Shown in pieces: positions 45,218-53,152 of a stretch of DNA of 64,000 bases. The notes beneath the pieces are model-generated. The model was not told where the DNA came from, did not search any database, and saw nothing but the letters and a program-made list of their open reading frames with translations. The stretch comes from Aureimonas fodinaquatilis (GTDB lineage: Bacteria; Pseudomonadota; Alphaproteobacteria; Rhizobiales; Rhizobiaceae). Numbering within the stretch: position 1 is the first letter of the stretch; each line of letters begins with the position of its first letter. A program made the translations under genes and the position numbers. The DNA is taken from positions 620,001 through 684,000 of the forward strand of contig NZ_VTWH01000002.1 in the NCBI RefSeq assembly GCF_008369445.1, written 5' to 3'.

Positions 45218-46165
45218 ATGTTCAAACGTGTTTTCCGGCGCCCCGAACAAGTGACCAATCTGCCCACGGCAATTGTGCCAGTGGAACCGGCGCGCCGGGG
45301 CATAGCCCTTGCCTTGGGTGGTGGCGCAGCACGCGGCTGGGCGCATATCGGCGTGTTGAAAGCGCTGGATGAAGCGCAGGTTCCTGTGACCATGATTGCC
45401 GGCACATCCATTGGCGCACTGGTGGGCGGCTGCTACCTTGCCGGCAAACTGCGTGAAGTGGAAGAGTTCGCCTGTTCCCTCACACGGCGTGGCCTCATTC
45501 GCTTTCTGGATTTCAGCATAACCGGTGCAGGCCTGATTGGCGGCATGCGGCTCAACCGCCGATTGATCGAGGCATTGGGCCAGACCATGATTGATGATCT
45601 GCCGCGCAAACTGGTTTGCGTGGCAACCGAAGCGCGCACCGGGCACGAGGTGTGGCTGGATTCCGGCTCCATGGTTCTGGCCATGCGGGCATCCTATGCG
45701 CTTCCTGGTGTGTTTCTGCCGGTAGAGTGCGGCGGCAGACGCCTAATGGACGGCGCACTGGTCAATCCGGTGCCCGTTGCGGTTTGCCGCGCATATGAAG
45801 AGCCGCTGGTTGTGGCCGTTAACCTGAACTATGACTTGTTTGGCCGCGCTGCTGTTTTGCGCCTGCGCGCAAGTTCTCCGACGCCAAACCTGCACGGAGA
45901 GGCTCTGACGTCGGAGTCGGAGTTGCGCCGGGAAAAGGTCGGCATCGCTCGCTCAATGGTGGATGCGTTCGGCATTATTCAGGATCGCATTTCAAGGGCG
46001 CGGCTGGCAGGCGATCCGCCAGACCTGGCCATACACCCCCGGGTCCGCGACATTGGCATGTCCGAGTTTTTCCGGGCAGAAGAAGCCATTGAACTTGGCT
46101 ATGTTGAAACAATGCGCCATCTGCCGGAAATCGCCCGGTTGCAGGAAAGTCTCGACCGCCGATAG
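45218..46165 (+). CDS. Patatin-like phospholipase
   Basis: A serine lipid hydrolase of 315 residues. The oxyanion motif GGGAARGWAHIGVLKAL (near 32-48), nucleophile GTSIGAL, and DGALVNPVP with the catalytic Asp form the Ser-Asp dyad. No signal peptide is visible, so it is probably cytosolic or membrane-peripheral like RssA. It follows hisI by about 50 bases, and the folE-hisI-patatin order is familiar in rhizobia. Confidence 0.92.
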   Translation: MFKRVFRRPEQVTNLPTAIVPVEPARRGIALALGGGAARGWAHIGVLKALDEAQVPVTMIAGTSIGALVGGCYLAGKLREVEEFACSLTRRGLIRFLDFSITGAGLIGGMRLNRRLIEALGQTMIDDLPRKLVCVATEARTGHEVWLDSGSMVLAMRASYALPGVFLPVECGGRRLMDGALVNPVPVAVCRAYEEPLVVAVNLNYDLFGRAAVLRLRASSPTPNLHGEALTSESELRREKVGIARSMVDAFGIIQDRISRARLAGDPPDLAIHPRVRDIGMSEFFRAEEAIELGYVETMRHLPEIARLQESLDRR

Positions 46166-46227
46166 GACGGCGATGCGGCCAAGCCGGTATTTAAAACCTC
46201 AGCCAATCGAACGACGCTTTGAATGCC

Positions 46228-46665
46228 TTATCCGGCAGCGGTGTGAATATAGGCGCGCATGTCTTCCGCCTCACGCTCCACGGTTTCGATACGTCGCTTC
46301 ACCACGTCGCCAATGGAAATAACGCCGACCAGAACATCGTCTTCACACACAGGCAGGTGGCGGAATCTGCCACGGGTCATCAATTCCATAACCTCGTCCA
46401 CTGTCATGTCTTCGCGCGCGGTTATAACTTTTGTTGTCATGACGGCAGAAACGCTTTGACCCAGACACTCGGCGCCATCTCTGCCCAGGATACGCACAAT
46501 ATCGCGCTCGGACAGAATGCCCGTCACACGCCCGTGGCCATCGGTGGCGATCAGAGCTCCAATTCTTTTTTCAGACAATATGGCCGCAGCATCGGCAACA
46601 GTTGATTGCGGGTCAATCGTGGCAACATCCCTGCCTTTTTCTTCCAGTATTTGCCTGACCGTCAT
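46228..46665 (-). CDS. Tandem CBS domain protein
   Basis: A stand-alone protein of 145 residues with two CBS motifs (about 8-65 and 75-135; each has a G-x-x-T/S-x-x-D pattern such as GRVTGILSERDIVR and LVGVISIGDVVKRR). CBS pairs bind adenine nucleotides or NADH; the partner is unknown. It follows the rhomboid gene by about 70 bases in the same direction. Confidence 0.9.
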   Translation of the reverse strand: MTVRQILEEKGRDVATIDPQSTVADAAAILSEKRIGALIATDGHGRVTGILSERDIVRILGRDGAECLGQSVSAVMTTKVITAREDMTVDEVMELMTRGRFRHLPVCEDDVLVGVISIGDVVKRRIETVEREAEDMRAYIHTAAG

Positions 46666-46737
46666 GTCTTCCTCCCATTCAACCTTCTGTTTTGTTGAAT
46701 GGTGCGTCAGTCACTGCCATTCGGCAAGGGGCTTGTT

Positions 46738-47451
46738 TCAACGAAACCGCTGCGTGCGAACTGGATCGAAATAGCCAAAGAGCAGGAAACCGACCGCAAA
46801 CCCGCCGAGATGGGCCTCCCAGGCAATTGTATTGCCACCGGCGAAGCCTGCCGAACCGATGGCAAGATTTGTGCCAAAAAATATGAGAATGAACATCAGC
46901 ACGGTTCGGTTGGTCAGTGATTCTTGCACGGTCAGCCGCGGCGCGTAGGAATGCACGGCAGAACCCAGTTGCCCGGGAAGGGTCAATGCAAACCGGCAGG
47001 CGCCCCCCATCAATGCAGAAACCACGCCGGATGCGCCGATCATCGGCTGCAACAAAGTTGGCTGCATAATATAGAACAGGGCCGAGGCACCCAGTGCTCC
47101 GGCCAGCGAAAAGGCGATGAAACGCGCGACCCCCAGCCTGCGGGCAACGGGCGTGCCGAATGCCAGCAGCCACAACGCATTGGCAGCCACATGCCCCCAG
47201 CTTGCATGCAGCAAGGCATAGGTTACAGGTGTCCAGAAATTTGCTCCCGGCAGCCTTTCCCCACAATCGGGCACCGGCACATTGTAGCACCCCGGAATCA
47301 ACGAAAAATCGATCAGCACCTTAAAGTCCGTGCTTGGCGAAAGCACGTATTCGCGGATGAGGTGAATGCCGACAATCAGCGCCAGAGCGCCAAGAATAAT
47401 GCCCGGAATATTGAAGATGGGCGGGTTGGCGGTTCTATATTGCGGTGTCAC
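46738..47451 (-). CDS. Rhomboid-family intramembrane serine protease
   Basis: A membrane protease of about 237 residues with six helices. Conserved features are HVAANALWLLAFG (rhomboid His/Asn region), the nucleophile in IGASGVVSALMG, and the catalytic His in AWEAHLGGFAVGF. A periplasmic loop after helix 1 contains two Cys (PGCYNVPVPDCGERL). I placed the start at a GTG (47451), which gives the usual short N-terminus; a TTG at 47541 would add 30 residues. Substrates unknown. Confidence 0.85.
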   Translation of the reverse strand: MTPQYRTANPPIFNIPGIILGALALIVGIHLIREYVLSPSTDFKVLIDFSLIPGCYNVPVPDCGERLPGANFWTPVTYALLHASWGHVAANALWLLAFGTPVARRLGVARFIAFSLAGALGASALFYIMQPTLLQPMIGASGVVSALMGGACRFALTLPGQLGSAVHSYAPRLTVQESLTNRTVLMFILIFFGTNLAIGSAGFAGGNTIAWEAHLGGFAVGFLLFGYFDPVRTQRFR

Positions 47452-47667
47452 GCTGGGTTTCCCGGTTGAATATATCGGCAATGATGCCCCGATTGTGGCT
47501 TTCTGCAACCATTCATAAAGGCTGTTTTGCGGCTTTGACAAAAAACACCGGCTGCAAAACCCGGCAGAATCACGCTTTTTCAGGCCTGTTGTTAACTCGC
47601 TCCTAGCGGCCTGTTAAGACCCCTTTCCTGCCCGTTAGGAATTGCCGAGTGCAGGTTTCGCGGTCTG

Positions 47668-47706
47668 GTTAACGGCGTTTCATCCCATCCACAGGCCGCC
47701 GTTAAC
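47668..47706. promoter_or_regulatory. Inverted GTTAAC repeat upstream of the cysteine peptidase gene
   Basis: GTTAACGGCG (47668-47677) and CGCCGTTAAC (47697-47706) form a perfect 10-base inverted repeat with a 19-base spacer, within the roughly 400-base gap between the rhomboid and peptidase genes. Two more TTAA-containing stretches lie at about 47590-47617. TTAA half-sites recall CtrA binding, but the N7 spacing of the CtrA consensus is not seen. I see no gene in this gap. Confidence 0.4.
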
Positions 47707-47945
47707 TTTTGAAGCCGCATTTGCGCCATTGTCCGGGTGGGCTGGAAACTTCTGTGAATTTGCGCCTTCTTAAGCTTCACAAGACCTTACCGAAGCGCCC
47801 AAAATGCCGCGTTTGTGGTTCAAAAAAATGCAAGCACAAGGTCTGAACGCAGCCATTCAGATTTAAGACAGATTGTCGGGCGGTTTTTGGATTCCCGGTA
47901 AAGTGGCCCTGTCATTGTTGTTTCCGAAGACGGGAGACAACCATC

Positions 47946-48539
47946 GTGATCAACATTCTACGCAAAGCAGCCATTGCCATCGCAGTCAGCCTGTTCACTT
48001 TGCCGGGCGTTGCCAAGGCGGATATGCCGGTGATGGGGCCAACCAGCCAGCCGATTGGTCACTATGTCTTCTGTCAGTCCTACCCGGCCCAATGCCAGGC
48101 AAATCCATCAGGCAACTCGGTCCGGTTCAATGATGCCGTGTGGAACATGCTGGTTGAGGTCAACAGTGCCGTCAATTTCGCCATAACCGCCCGTACGGAT
48201 ATGGAAATGCACAATGTACCCGAGCTCTGGTCCTATCCGACCACAGAAGGCGACTGCGAGGATTATGCGCTTTTGAAGCAGCATATGCTGGAAACGGCTG
48301 GCCTGCCCCGCTCTGCTCTGCTGATCACAGTTGTCCAGCAACCCAATGGTGAAGGTCATGCGGTTCTGACCGTGCGCACCACCGGCGGTGACTTCGTGCT
48401 CGACAATCTGGACGACCGGGTTTTGAAGTGGAAGGAAACACCGTACCGCTACATCAAGCGCCAGTCTGAAAAGCACTGGGGCAAATGGGCAGCGATTAAC
48501 GACGATCGCGACATGATGCTGGTGGGCAGCGTGCGCTGA
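47946..48539 (+). CDS. Bacterial transglutaminase-like cysteine peptidase (LapG/BTLCP family)
   Basis: An exported protein of 197 residues with a signal peptide (about 1-25, ending AKA). The catalytic triad is readable: Cys in TEGDCEDYALLKQ, His in GEGHAVLTV, and Asp in VLDNLDDRV. LapG-type proteins cleave large adhesins to release cells from biofilms under control of c-di-GMP receptors; no such adhesin or receptor is nearby, though a type I secretion adaptor lies at the start of the window. It is followed by a strong terminator. Confidence 0.88.
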   Translation: MINILRKAAIAIAVSLFTLPGVAKADMPVMGPTSQPIGHYVFCQSYPAQCQANPSGNSVRFNDAVWNMLVEVNSAVNFAITARTDMEMHNVPELWSYPTTEGDCEDYALLKQHMLETAGLPRSALLITVVQQPNGEGHAVLTVRTTGGDFVLDNLDDRVLKWKETPYRYIKRQSEKHWGKWAAINDDRDMMLVGSVR

Positions 48540-48562
48540 TCAGACGAAGAGGTCCCCCCGCG

Positions 48563-48590
48563 AAGCCCGGATCGAAAGATCCGGGCTTTT
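48563..48590 (+). terminator. Intrinsic terminator after the cysteine peptidase gene
   Basis: AAGCCCGGATC pairs with GATCCGGGCTT around a GAAA tetraloop (11 base pairs), followed by TT on the plus strand. It begins 23 bases after the stop codon. It may also serve the convergent aztD gene. Confidence 0.85.
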
Positions 48591-48678
48591 GCATTTTCTG
48601 ATGTCGGATAACCGGTCAGTCTGCACTTGCGGAAAACAGCGTCTGACCGTTGCGACGACGCCGTCTCAACGAAAAACT

Positions 48679-49881
48679 TTAGTGATCGTGCTTTTCCCCG
48701 GAGCCGCCCACAGCAACGATGTTGAACGGTTTGCCATCCAGCGAAATTGAACCCGCTGGCTCGAATATCTCGGCGTTGACCAGATGAATGAGCCCTTTCA
48801 GCGGATCAGTCACTGCAATTTCTGTGCCTGAAACCGCAATTCTGGGCCGTGGATCGCTCCAATGGCCATCCATTGAATATGGATCTGTCAGTTTGAGCGA
48901 TTGAACCAGTGTGCCGCTCAACACGTCCAACTGATGGAGCTGCCCATCCTCGGTGAAAATATAGGCAAATTTTGACCGCACCGGATCAACAGCAAAATGG
49001 ACCCGCCTGACCGGAAGCTCAATCAGCCGGAATGCTTCCGCTTCGGCCGGGTCTATCAGCACAATCCTGTCTGGCCCATAATTGCCCAGAAAATACTGCA
49101 ATCCCCGGCCACCGATCAGTGTGGTTGATTTGCCGGCCGGCAGGGCTTCCGCGTATGGCAGATGACGGACCTGCGGCCCGTTGTCACCATGGGTTACCAG
49201 CAAAAGCCCCGTTGCACAGGCAAATGCCAGGAGATTGCCGGATGATGCCTCCCCATGCAGATCGGGACATGCGTGAACATCTCCCACCATATCACCCGCA
49301 CGATCCACAACGCGAATGCCGACCGGCAATTCATCCGGCTTTTCTTCATTCGGTTCTGAAAGCAGCACGTGATCACCATAAGCCACGGACACACCATGGT
49401 GAGGCGCTTTGGTTTTATATTCAACAAAGGTCGCATCACCTTGCAGCACTGCGTCTTCCATCACATTGCGGGAAATTCCTTCCCCATCAAAAAACAACGC
49501 AATTGCGCCGCCATGTTCAACAAAGTGCGATGGTTTGGCGCCTGCAAAGCTGACATCCAACAGGCTCGCATCTTCCACTTTCAGATCACCATGGTCGCCA
49601 TGGTCATGAACCGAAATGCCGGTCGAAACGACGTTGACGACGCCAGCAGCGCCTTGAATGGCAAACACGCTTTCACCGCTGCTCGTGCGATGCAATGCGG
49701 CAGGGCCGTTGACGGTGAGAGTATCAAGCGTCTGTTTCGACACCGCATCCACCACGGTGATGGACGGTTGTGCATGATCGGACACAAAATAGCGCCAGGC
49801 CTGCAATTCTTCTGCTTGCGATGCGCCCGCAAATCCTAGTGCAAAAGCCAAAGCGGTTGAGCATTTCAACAATCTCATCAT
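48679..49881 (-). CDS. aztD: AztD periplasmic zinc chaperone
   Basis: A beta-propeller metallochaperone that hands zinc to AztC in the periplasm. It has 400 residues, a signal peptide (about 1-23, ending SQA), repeated propeller blades, and a His/Asp-rich loop (VHDHGDHGDL) typical of AztD, with a His tail (EKHDH). Its position beside aztABC and zur supports the call. ATG at 49881 or 49878 follows GGAG. A Zur-type site begins 14 bases upstream, and a terminator separates it from aztC, so it is probably its own Zur-controlled transcript. Confidence 0.88.
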   Translation of the reverse strand: MMRLLKCSTALAFALGFAGASQAEELQAWRYFVSDHAQPSITVVDAVSKQTLDTLTVNGPAALHRTSSGESVFAIQGAAGVVNVVSTGISVHDHGDHGDLKVEDASLLDVSFAGAKPSHFVEHGGAIALFFDGEGISRNVMEDAVLQGDATFVEYKTKAPHHGVSVAYGDHVLLSEPNEEKPDELPVGIRVVDRAGDMVGDVHACPDLHGEASSGNLLAFACATGLLLVTHGDNGPQVRHLPYAEALPAGKSTTLIGGRGLQYFLGNYGPDRIVLIDPAEAEAFRLIELPVRRVHFAVDPVRSKFAYIFTEDGQLHQLDVLSGTLVQSLKLTDPYSMDGHWSDPRPRIAVSGTEIAVTDPLKGLIHLVNAEIFEPAGSISLDGKPFNIVAVGGSGEKHDH

Positions 49882-49894
49882 TCACTCCAATTAA

Positions 49895-49906
49895 ATGTTA
49901 TTACAT
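49895..49906. promoter_or_regulatory. Zur-type operator in front of aztD
   Basis: ATGTTATTACAT lies 14 bases upstream of the aztD start. The same 12 bases occur at 52600-52611 between aztA and zur. The AT-rich ATGT...ACAT form resembles Zur boxes of alphaproteobacteria. Its closeness to the start fits repression. Confidence 0.7.
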
Positions 49907-49917
49907 TACATAGTGTT

Positions 49918-49942
49918 GGCAAAAAAAGGGCGGAGTCCCGCC
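49918..49942 (-). terminator. Intrinsic terminator after aztC
   Basis: On the minus strand GGCGG-GACT-CCGCC is followed by C and a long T-run (nine Ts). It ends the aztABC transcript before aztD. Confidence 0.75.
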
Positions 49943-49957
49943 TTGTGGTTCGGCTGA

Positions 49958-50893
49958 TCATTGTCCTCGCATGGCATTTGCCATCTGCTGGGCGTTAAAC
50001 CGCATCATCTCTACATATGTGGCGGCCGGGCCGTTGGCGTCCGAAAGCGCGTCTGAATACAGCGTTCCGCCAACCTGAATTCCGGTTTCAGCCGCAATCT
50101 GCTCAATCAACCGTGGGTTGGTGATGTTTTCCACGAAAATTGCAGTCGCGTGTTTCTCACGTGCCAGCGTTATCAGCTGCGCAATTTCGGCCGCTGAAAC
50201 CTCTGACTCCGTGGACACGGATTCTGCCGCCAGAAATGTTACGCCATACTCATGTGCAAAATATCCGAAAGCATCATGCGAGGTGATGGCGATACGACGC
50301 GCCTCGGGAATCTGCGAAAGAGAAGCGTGGATTTCAGCGTCCAGAGCCGCCAGCTCCTGCAAATAGGCTTCGCCATTTGTCCGAAACACATCGCAACTTG
50401 AAGCATCCGCCGCACAGAAAGCCTCGACAATGTTTTTCACGTAGACAGAGGCATTTGGCACAGACTGCCAGGCATGCGGATCAAACTCACCATGATGGTG
50501 ATGCCCTTCATGGCCATGCCCATGATCGTCGTGATCGTCGGCGCCCTTCAGCATTTCGCCGCCCTTTGTCAGCTCCACTATCGGCGCCTTCGTGCCGCTT
50601 GCCTGGACCAGCCGGGGGATAAAACCTTCAAACTGCAAGCCGTTGGTCAAAACAACATCTGCATTTGCCATAGCGGCGGCGTCGGCAGGACGCGGCTCAT
50701 AAACATGGGCGTCACCATTTGGCCCCACCAGGGTGGTGATTGAAACATGCTCTCCACCCACATTCGCCGCCAGATCGGCAATGATCGAAAAGCTGGCGAG
50801 AACATTGAGCTGTTCCGCCCTGGCAGACCCGGTGGATACGGAAAACAATGCCAACGCACTGACAGCTGCTGTCATGCGGTATGAAATGCGCAT
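49958..50893 (-). CDS. aztC: Zinc ABC transporter substrate-binding protein AztC
   Basis: The periplasmic zinc receptor of the importer, 311 residues. It has a signal peptide (about 1-26), the cluster A-I metal-binding fold, a His/Asp-rich flexible loop (DDHDDHGHGHEGHHHHGEF), and zinc ligands likely in GPNGDAHVYEP, FDPHAWQS and TSHDAFGYF. ATG 50893 has AAGGAG 6 bases upstream; an in-frame start at 50914 is less likely. It starts 28 bases after the aztB stop. Confidence 0.93.
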   Translation of the reverse strand: MRISYRMTAAVSALALFSVSTGSARAEQLNVLASFSIIADLAANVGGEHVSITTLVGPNGDAHVYEPRPADAAAMANADVVLTNGLQFEGFIPRLVQASGTKAPIVELTKGGEMLKGADDHDDHGHGHEGHHHHGEFDPHAWQSVPNASVYVKNIVEAFCAADASSCDVFRTNGEAYLQELAALDAEIHASLSQIPEARRIAITSHDAFGYFAHEYGVTFLAAESVSTESEVSAAEIAQLITLAREKHATAIFVENITNPRLIEQIAAETGIQVGGTLYSDALSDANGPAATYVEMMRFNAQQMANAMRGQ

Positions 50894-50921
50894 CAAAAAC
50901 TCCTTAGTTGTCATTTCGCTC

Positions 50922-51791
50922 TCAGGAATAGCGGACCCGGCGCAGACGCATGTTCAGCGCACCGCGCGTGCCAATCACGATCGAAACCAGGTAGATTGTT
51001 CCGGCGGAAAGAATGATCGAAGGGCCGGAAGGCAGAGACCCGTGATAGGACAACAGCAGACCGGCAACGCAGGATATTGCCCCAAAGCCCGCCGCAAGAA
51101 AGCACATTGGCAACACCCTGACGGTCCAGAACCTTGCTGCAGCAGCGGGAAGCACCATCAACCCCACAGACAGAAGCGTGCCAAGTGCCTGAAAGCCACC
51201 GACCAGATTCAGCACGACCAGAGTGAGGAAGACGAAGTGCACCGGCGTTCCCAGGCCTGAAACCGAGCGGAAAAACAGCGGGTCCATGCATTCTGCAACC
51301 AGTGCGCGCCAGAATATCGCCAACATGGATACAGTCACGAGATTGACCAGCCCGATCAGCACCAGCGCATCATTGTTCAACGCCAGCACCGTGCCGAAAA
51401 GCACGTGCAGCAGATCGACGCTGGATCCGCGCAGGGAAACAAGCATAACCCCCAATGCCAGCGAAATCAGATAGAATGCCGCAAGTGAGGAATCTTCTTT
51501 CTGAATGGTGAAGCGAGCCACCGCTCCGGAAACAAGCGCCACAACAACCCCTGCCGCCATTCCGCCAAGGGTCATCGGAATGATTTGCAGACCAAACAGC
51601 AGGAAGCCCGCTGCCGCGCCCGGCAATATGGCGTGCGCCATGGCGTCACCCGTCAGGCTCATGCGCCGCAGCATCAGAAACACACCGATGGGGCATGCGC
51701 TGGCAGCAAGCAGCAGGCCACCCGCCAGCGCTCTTTGCATAAAGGCAAAATCCACAAACGGCGTTATCAGAAGCTCATACAAAAATGTCAT
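50922..51791 (-). CDS. aztB: Zinc ABC transporter permease AztB
   Basis: Inner-membrane permease of 289 residues with about eight helices, ZnuB-like. The motif LTGDAMAHAILPGAAAGF matches the permease loop that contacts the ATPase. ATG 51791 overlaps the aztA stop (ATGA). It starts MTFLYELLITPFVDFAFMQR, as in other manganese/zinc permeases. Confidence 0.92.
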   Translation of the reverse strand: MTFLYELLITPFVDFAFMQRALAGGLLLAASACPIGVFLMLRRMSLTGDAMAHAILPGAAAGFLLFGLQIIPMTLGGMAAGVVVALVSGAVARFTIQKEDSSLAAFYLISLALGVMLVSLRGSSVDLLHVLFGTVLALNNDALVLIGLVNLVTVSMLAIFWRALVAECMDPLFFRSVSGLGTPVHFVFLTLVVLNLVGGFQALGTLLSVGLMVLPAAAARFWTVRVLPMCFLAAGFGAISCVAGLLLSYHGSLPSGPSIILSAGTIYLVSIVIGTRGALNMRLRRVRYS

Positions 51792-52549
51792 GACTGTGCA
51801 GCCTGTGCGTAATGTCCCGATGCGCAAAACGCATTTTGCGCGGCCGCAACCCGGTCCATTTCCACCTGTCGGGCCAGCCGAAGATTTTTTTCACACAGCA
51901 CATCCGCGGTTTCGCCCCACGCGATCGGCTGACCGGCCAACAGCAGAGTTTGCGGAAAATGGCGCCGCACCAGCTCAATGTCATGCACCACCACCATGAT
52001 GGTGCGGCCTTCCGCGTGCCAATGACGAATCAACCGGACAAGATCAGCCGTGGTGGCGGAATCGACAGCATTGAACGGCTCATCCAGCAAAATCAGCCCG
52101 GCATCCTGCAGGATCACACGTGCAAACAGGCACCGTTGCAGCTGCCCGCCGGAAAGCGCGTCTATCGGGGTGTTTTCCAGCCCGTCCATGCCCACCGCGT
52201 GCAATGCCCTGACAATCGCCAGCTTGTCCTGCTTTGTGTGCCAGCCAAGAAGCCCCCGCTTTGGCCAAAGCCCCAGACCGACAAGCTCATGCACCTGCGC
52301 CGGAAAAGACCGGTCAAGCTCCGCCTGCTGAGGCAGATAGGCGATGCGTGAAGCATCATGGCGGCACAGGCCCGACATTGGCTGCAGAATTCCAGCCACC
52401 GCCTTCATCAGCGTGGATTTTCCAGAGCCATTTGCCCCGACAACTGCCGTTAATGAGCCTTTGCAGAGCTCGCCAGTCAGATCGTGCAGCACCACACGGC
52501 GGTCATATCCCAGCGCCAAACGATCAAATGTCAAACAGGTTTCGCTCAT
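51788..52549 (-). CDS. aztA: Zinc ABC transporter ATP-binding protein AztA
   Basis: The importer ATPase, 253 residues: Walker A GANGSGKST, signature LSGGQLQRCLFARV, Walker B LILLDEPFNAVD, switch His in VVVHDIEL. A C-terminal extension with a Cys (NAFCASGHYAQAAQS) follows. ATG 52549 gives the usual N-terminus; the frame is open to 52567. It is the first gene of aztABC, divergent from zur, with a Zur-type site 51 bases upstream. Confidence 0.92.
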   Translation of the reverse strand: MSETCLTFDRLALGYDRRVVLHDLTGELCKGSLTAVVGANGSGKSTLMKAVAGILQPMSGLCRHDASRIAYLPQQAELDRSFPAQVHELVGLGLWPKRGLLGWHTKQDKLAIVRALHAVGMDGLENTPIDALSGGQLQRCLFARVILQDAGLILLDEPFNAVDSATTADLVRLIRHWHAEGRTIMVVVHDIELVRRHFPQTLLLAGQPIAWGETADVLCEKNLRLARQVEMDRVAAAQNAFCASGHYAQAAQS

Positions 52550-52599
52550 GGGATTACAGTCCGCCACTCTTTCGCTATGCTTGTTTGACCCGGCTTGTG

Positions 52600-52611
52600 A
52601 TGTTATTACAT
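52600..52611. promoter_or_regulatory. Zur-type operator between aztA and zur
   Basis: ATGTTATTACAT, identical to the copy at 49895-49906, lies about 50 bases from both the aztA start (52549) and the zur start (52656). It is well placed to control both divergent promoters. Confidence 0.7.
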
Positions 52612-52655
52612 ATCGGATGAATTCGACTTATGGAAGCGGCGGTTGAGGAATTTTT

Positions 52656-53057
52656 ATGGCGTCGGAAAAATCTCTGACCAAAAACCAAAGTCAGGTCATG
52701 AATGCCCTGTCTCAGGCAAAAGGCCCGTTAAGCGCGTATGCCCTGCTGGACCAACTGCGGGACCAGGGTTTCAAGGCACCACTGCAGGTTTACCGCGCGC
52801 TGGAAAAGCTGGTGGACTATGGCATGGTTCACCGGCTGGAAAGTTTGAACTCCTTTGTCGCCTGCGCGCATCCGCACCACCATTCACATGGGTTGATTGC
52901 ATTTGCGATTTGCGAGAACTGCGGCCACACCGACGAGTTCACGGATTCAAAGCTTGAGCAGACACTGGGTGGCTGGGCCAGCGCCAATAATTTTAAAGTT
53001 GAAAAAACCACGATAGAATTGCGTGGACAGTGCGGTCGCTGCCTGGCGGCCCACTGA
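52656..53057 (+). CDS. zur: Fur-family zinc uptake regulator
   Basis: A zinc-dependent repressor of 133 residues. The winged helix is at about 8-70 (RDQGFKAPLQVYRALEKLVDYG), a His-rich zinc segment is at about 72-78 (AHPHHHSHG), and two CxxC pairs (CENC and CGRC) form the structural zinc site. GAGGAA precedes the ATG. It is divergent from aztABC, as is common, and shares the Zur-type site. Confidence 0.94.
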   Translation: MASEKSLTKNQSQVMNALSQAKGPLSAYALLDQLRDQGFKAPLQVYRALEKLVDYGMVHRLESLNSFVACAHPHHHSHGLIAFAICENCGHTDEFTDSKLEQTLGGWASANNFKVEKTTIELRGQCGRCLAAH

Positions 53058-53121
53058 TTGCGACTGCATTTATTTTGGCACAAAGTCCCATGCACTCTTT
53101 CCCGAGGCAGCGAAATCTCAC

Positions 53122-53143
53122 ATAAAGGTTTGAGATCCTTTAT
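53122..53143. promoter_or_regulatory. Inverted repeat just upstream of the MFS gene
   Basis: ATAAAGG (53122-53128) and CCTTTAT (53137-53143) form a 7-base inverted repeat with an 8-base spacer, 10 bases before the TTG start of the MFS gene. It may be an operator or may hide the ribosome binding site in RNA. Confidence 0.35.
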
Positions 53144-53152
53144 GATCACAGA

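Noticed and set aside
47592-47780. Minus-strand frame of 62 residues in the rhomboid-peptidase gap
   Set aside because: No ribosome binding site and no protein-like pattern; it overlaps the inverted repeat region.
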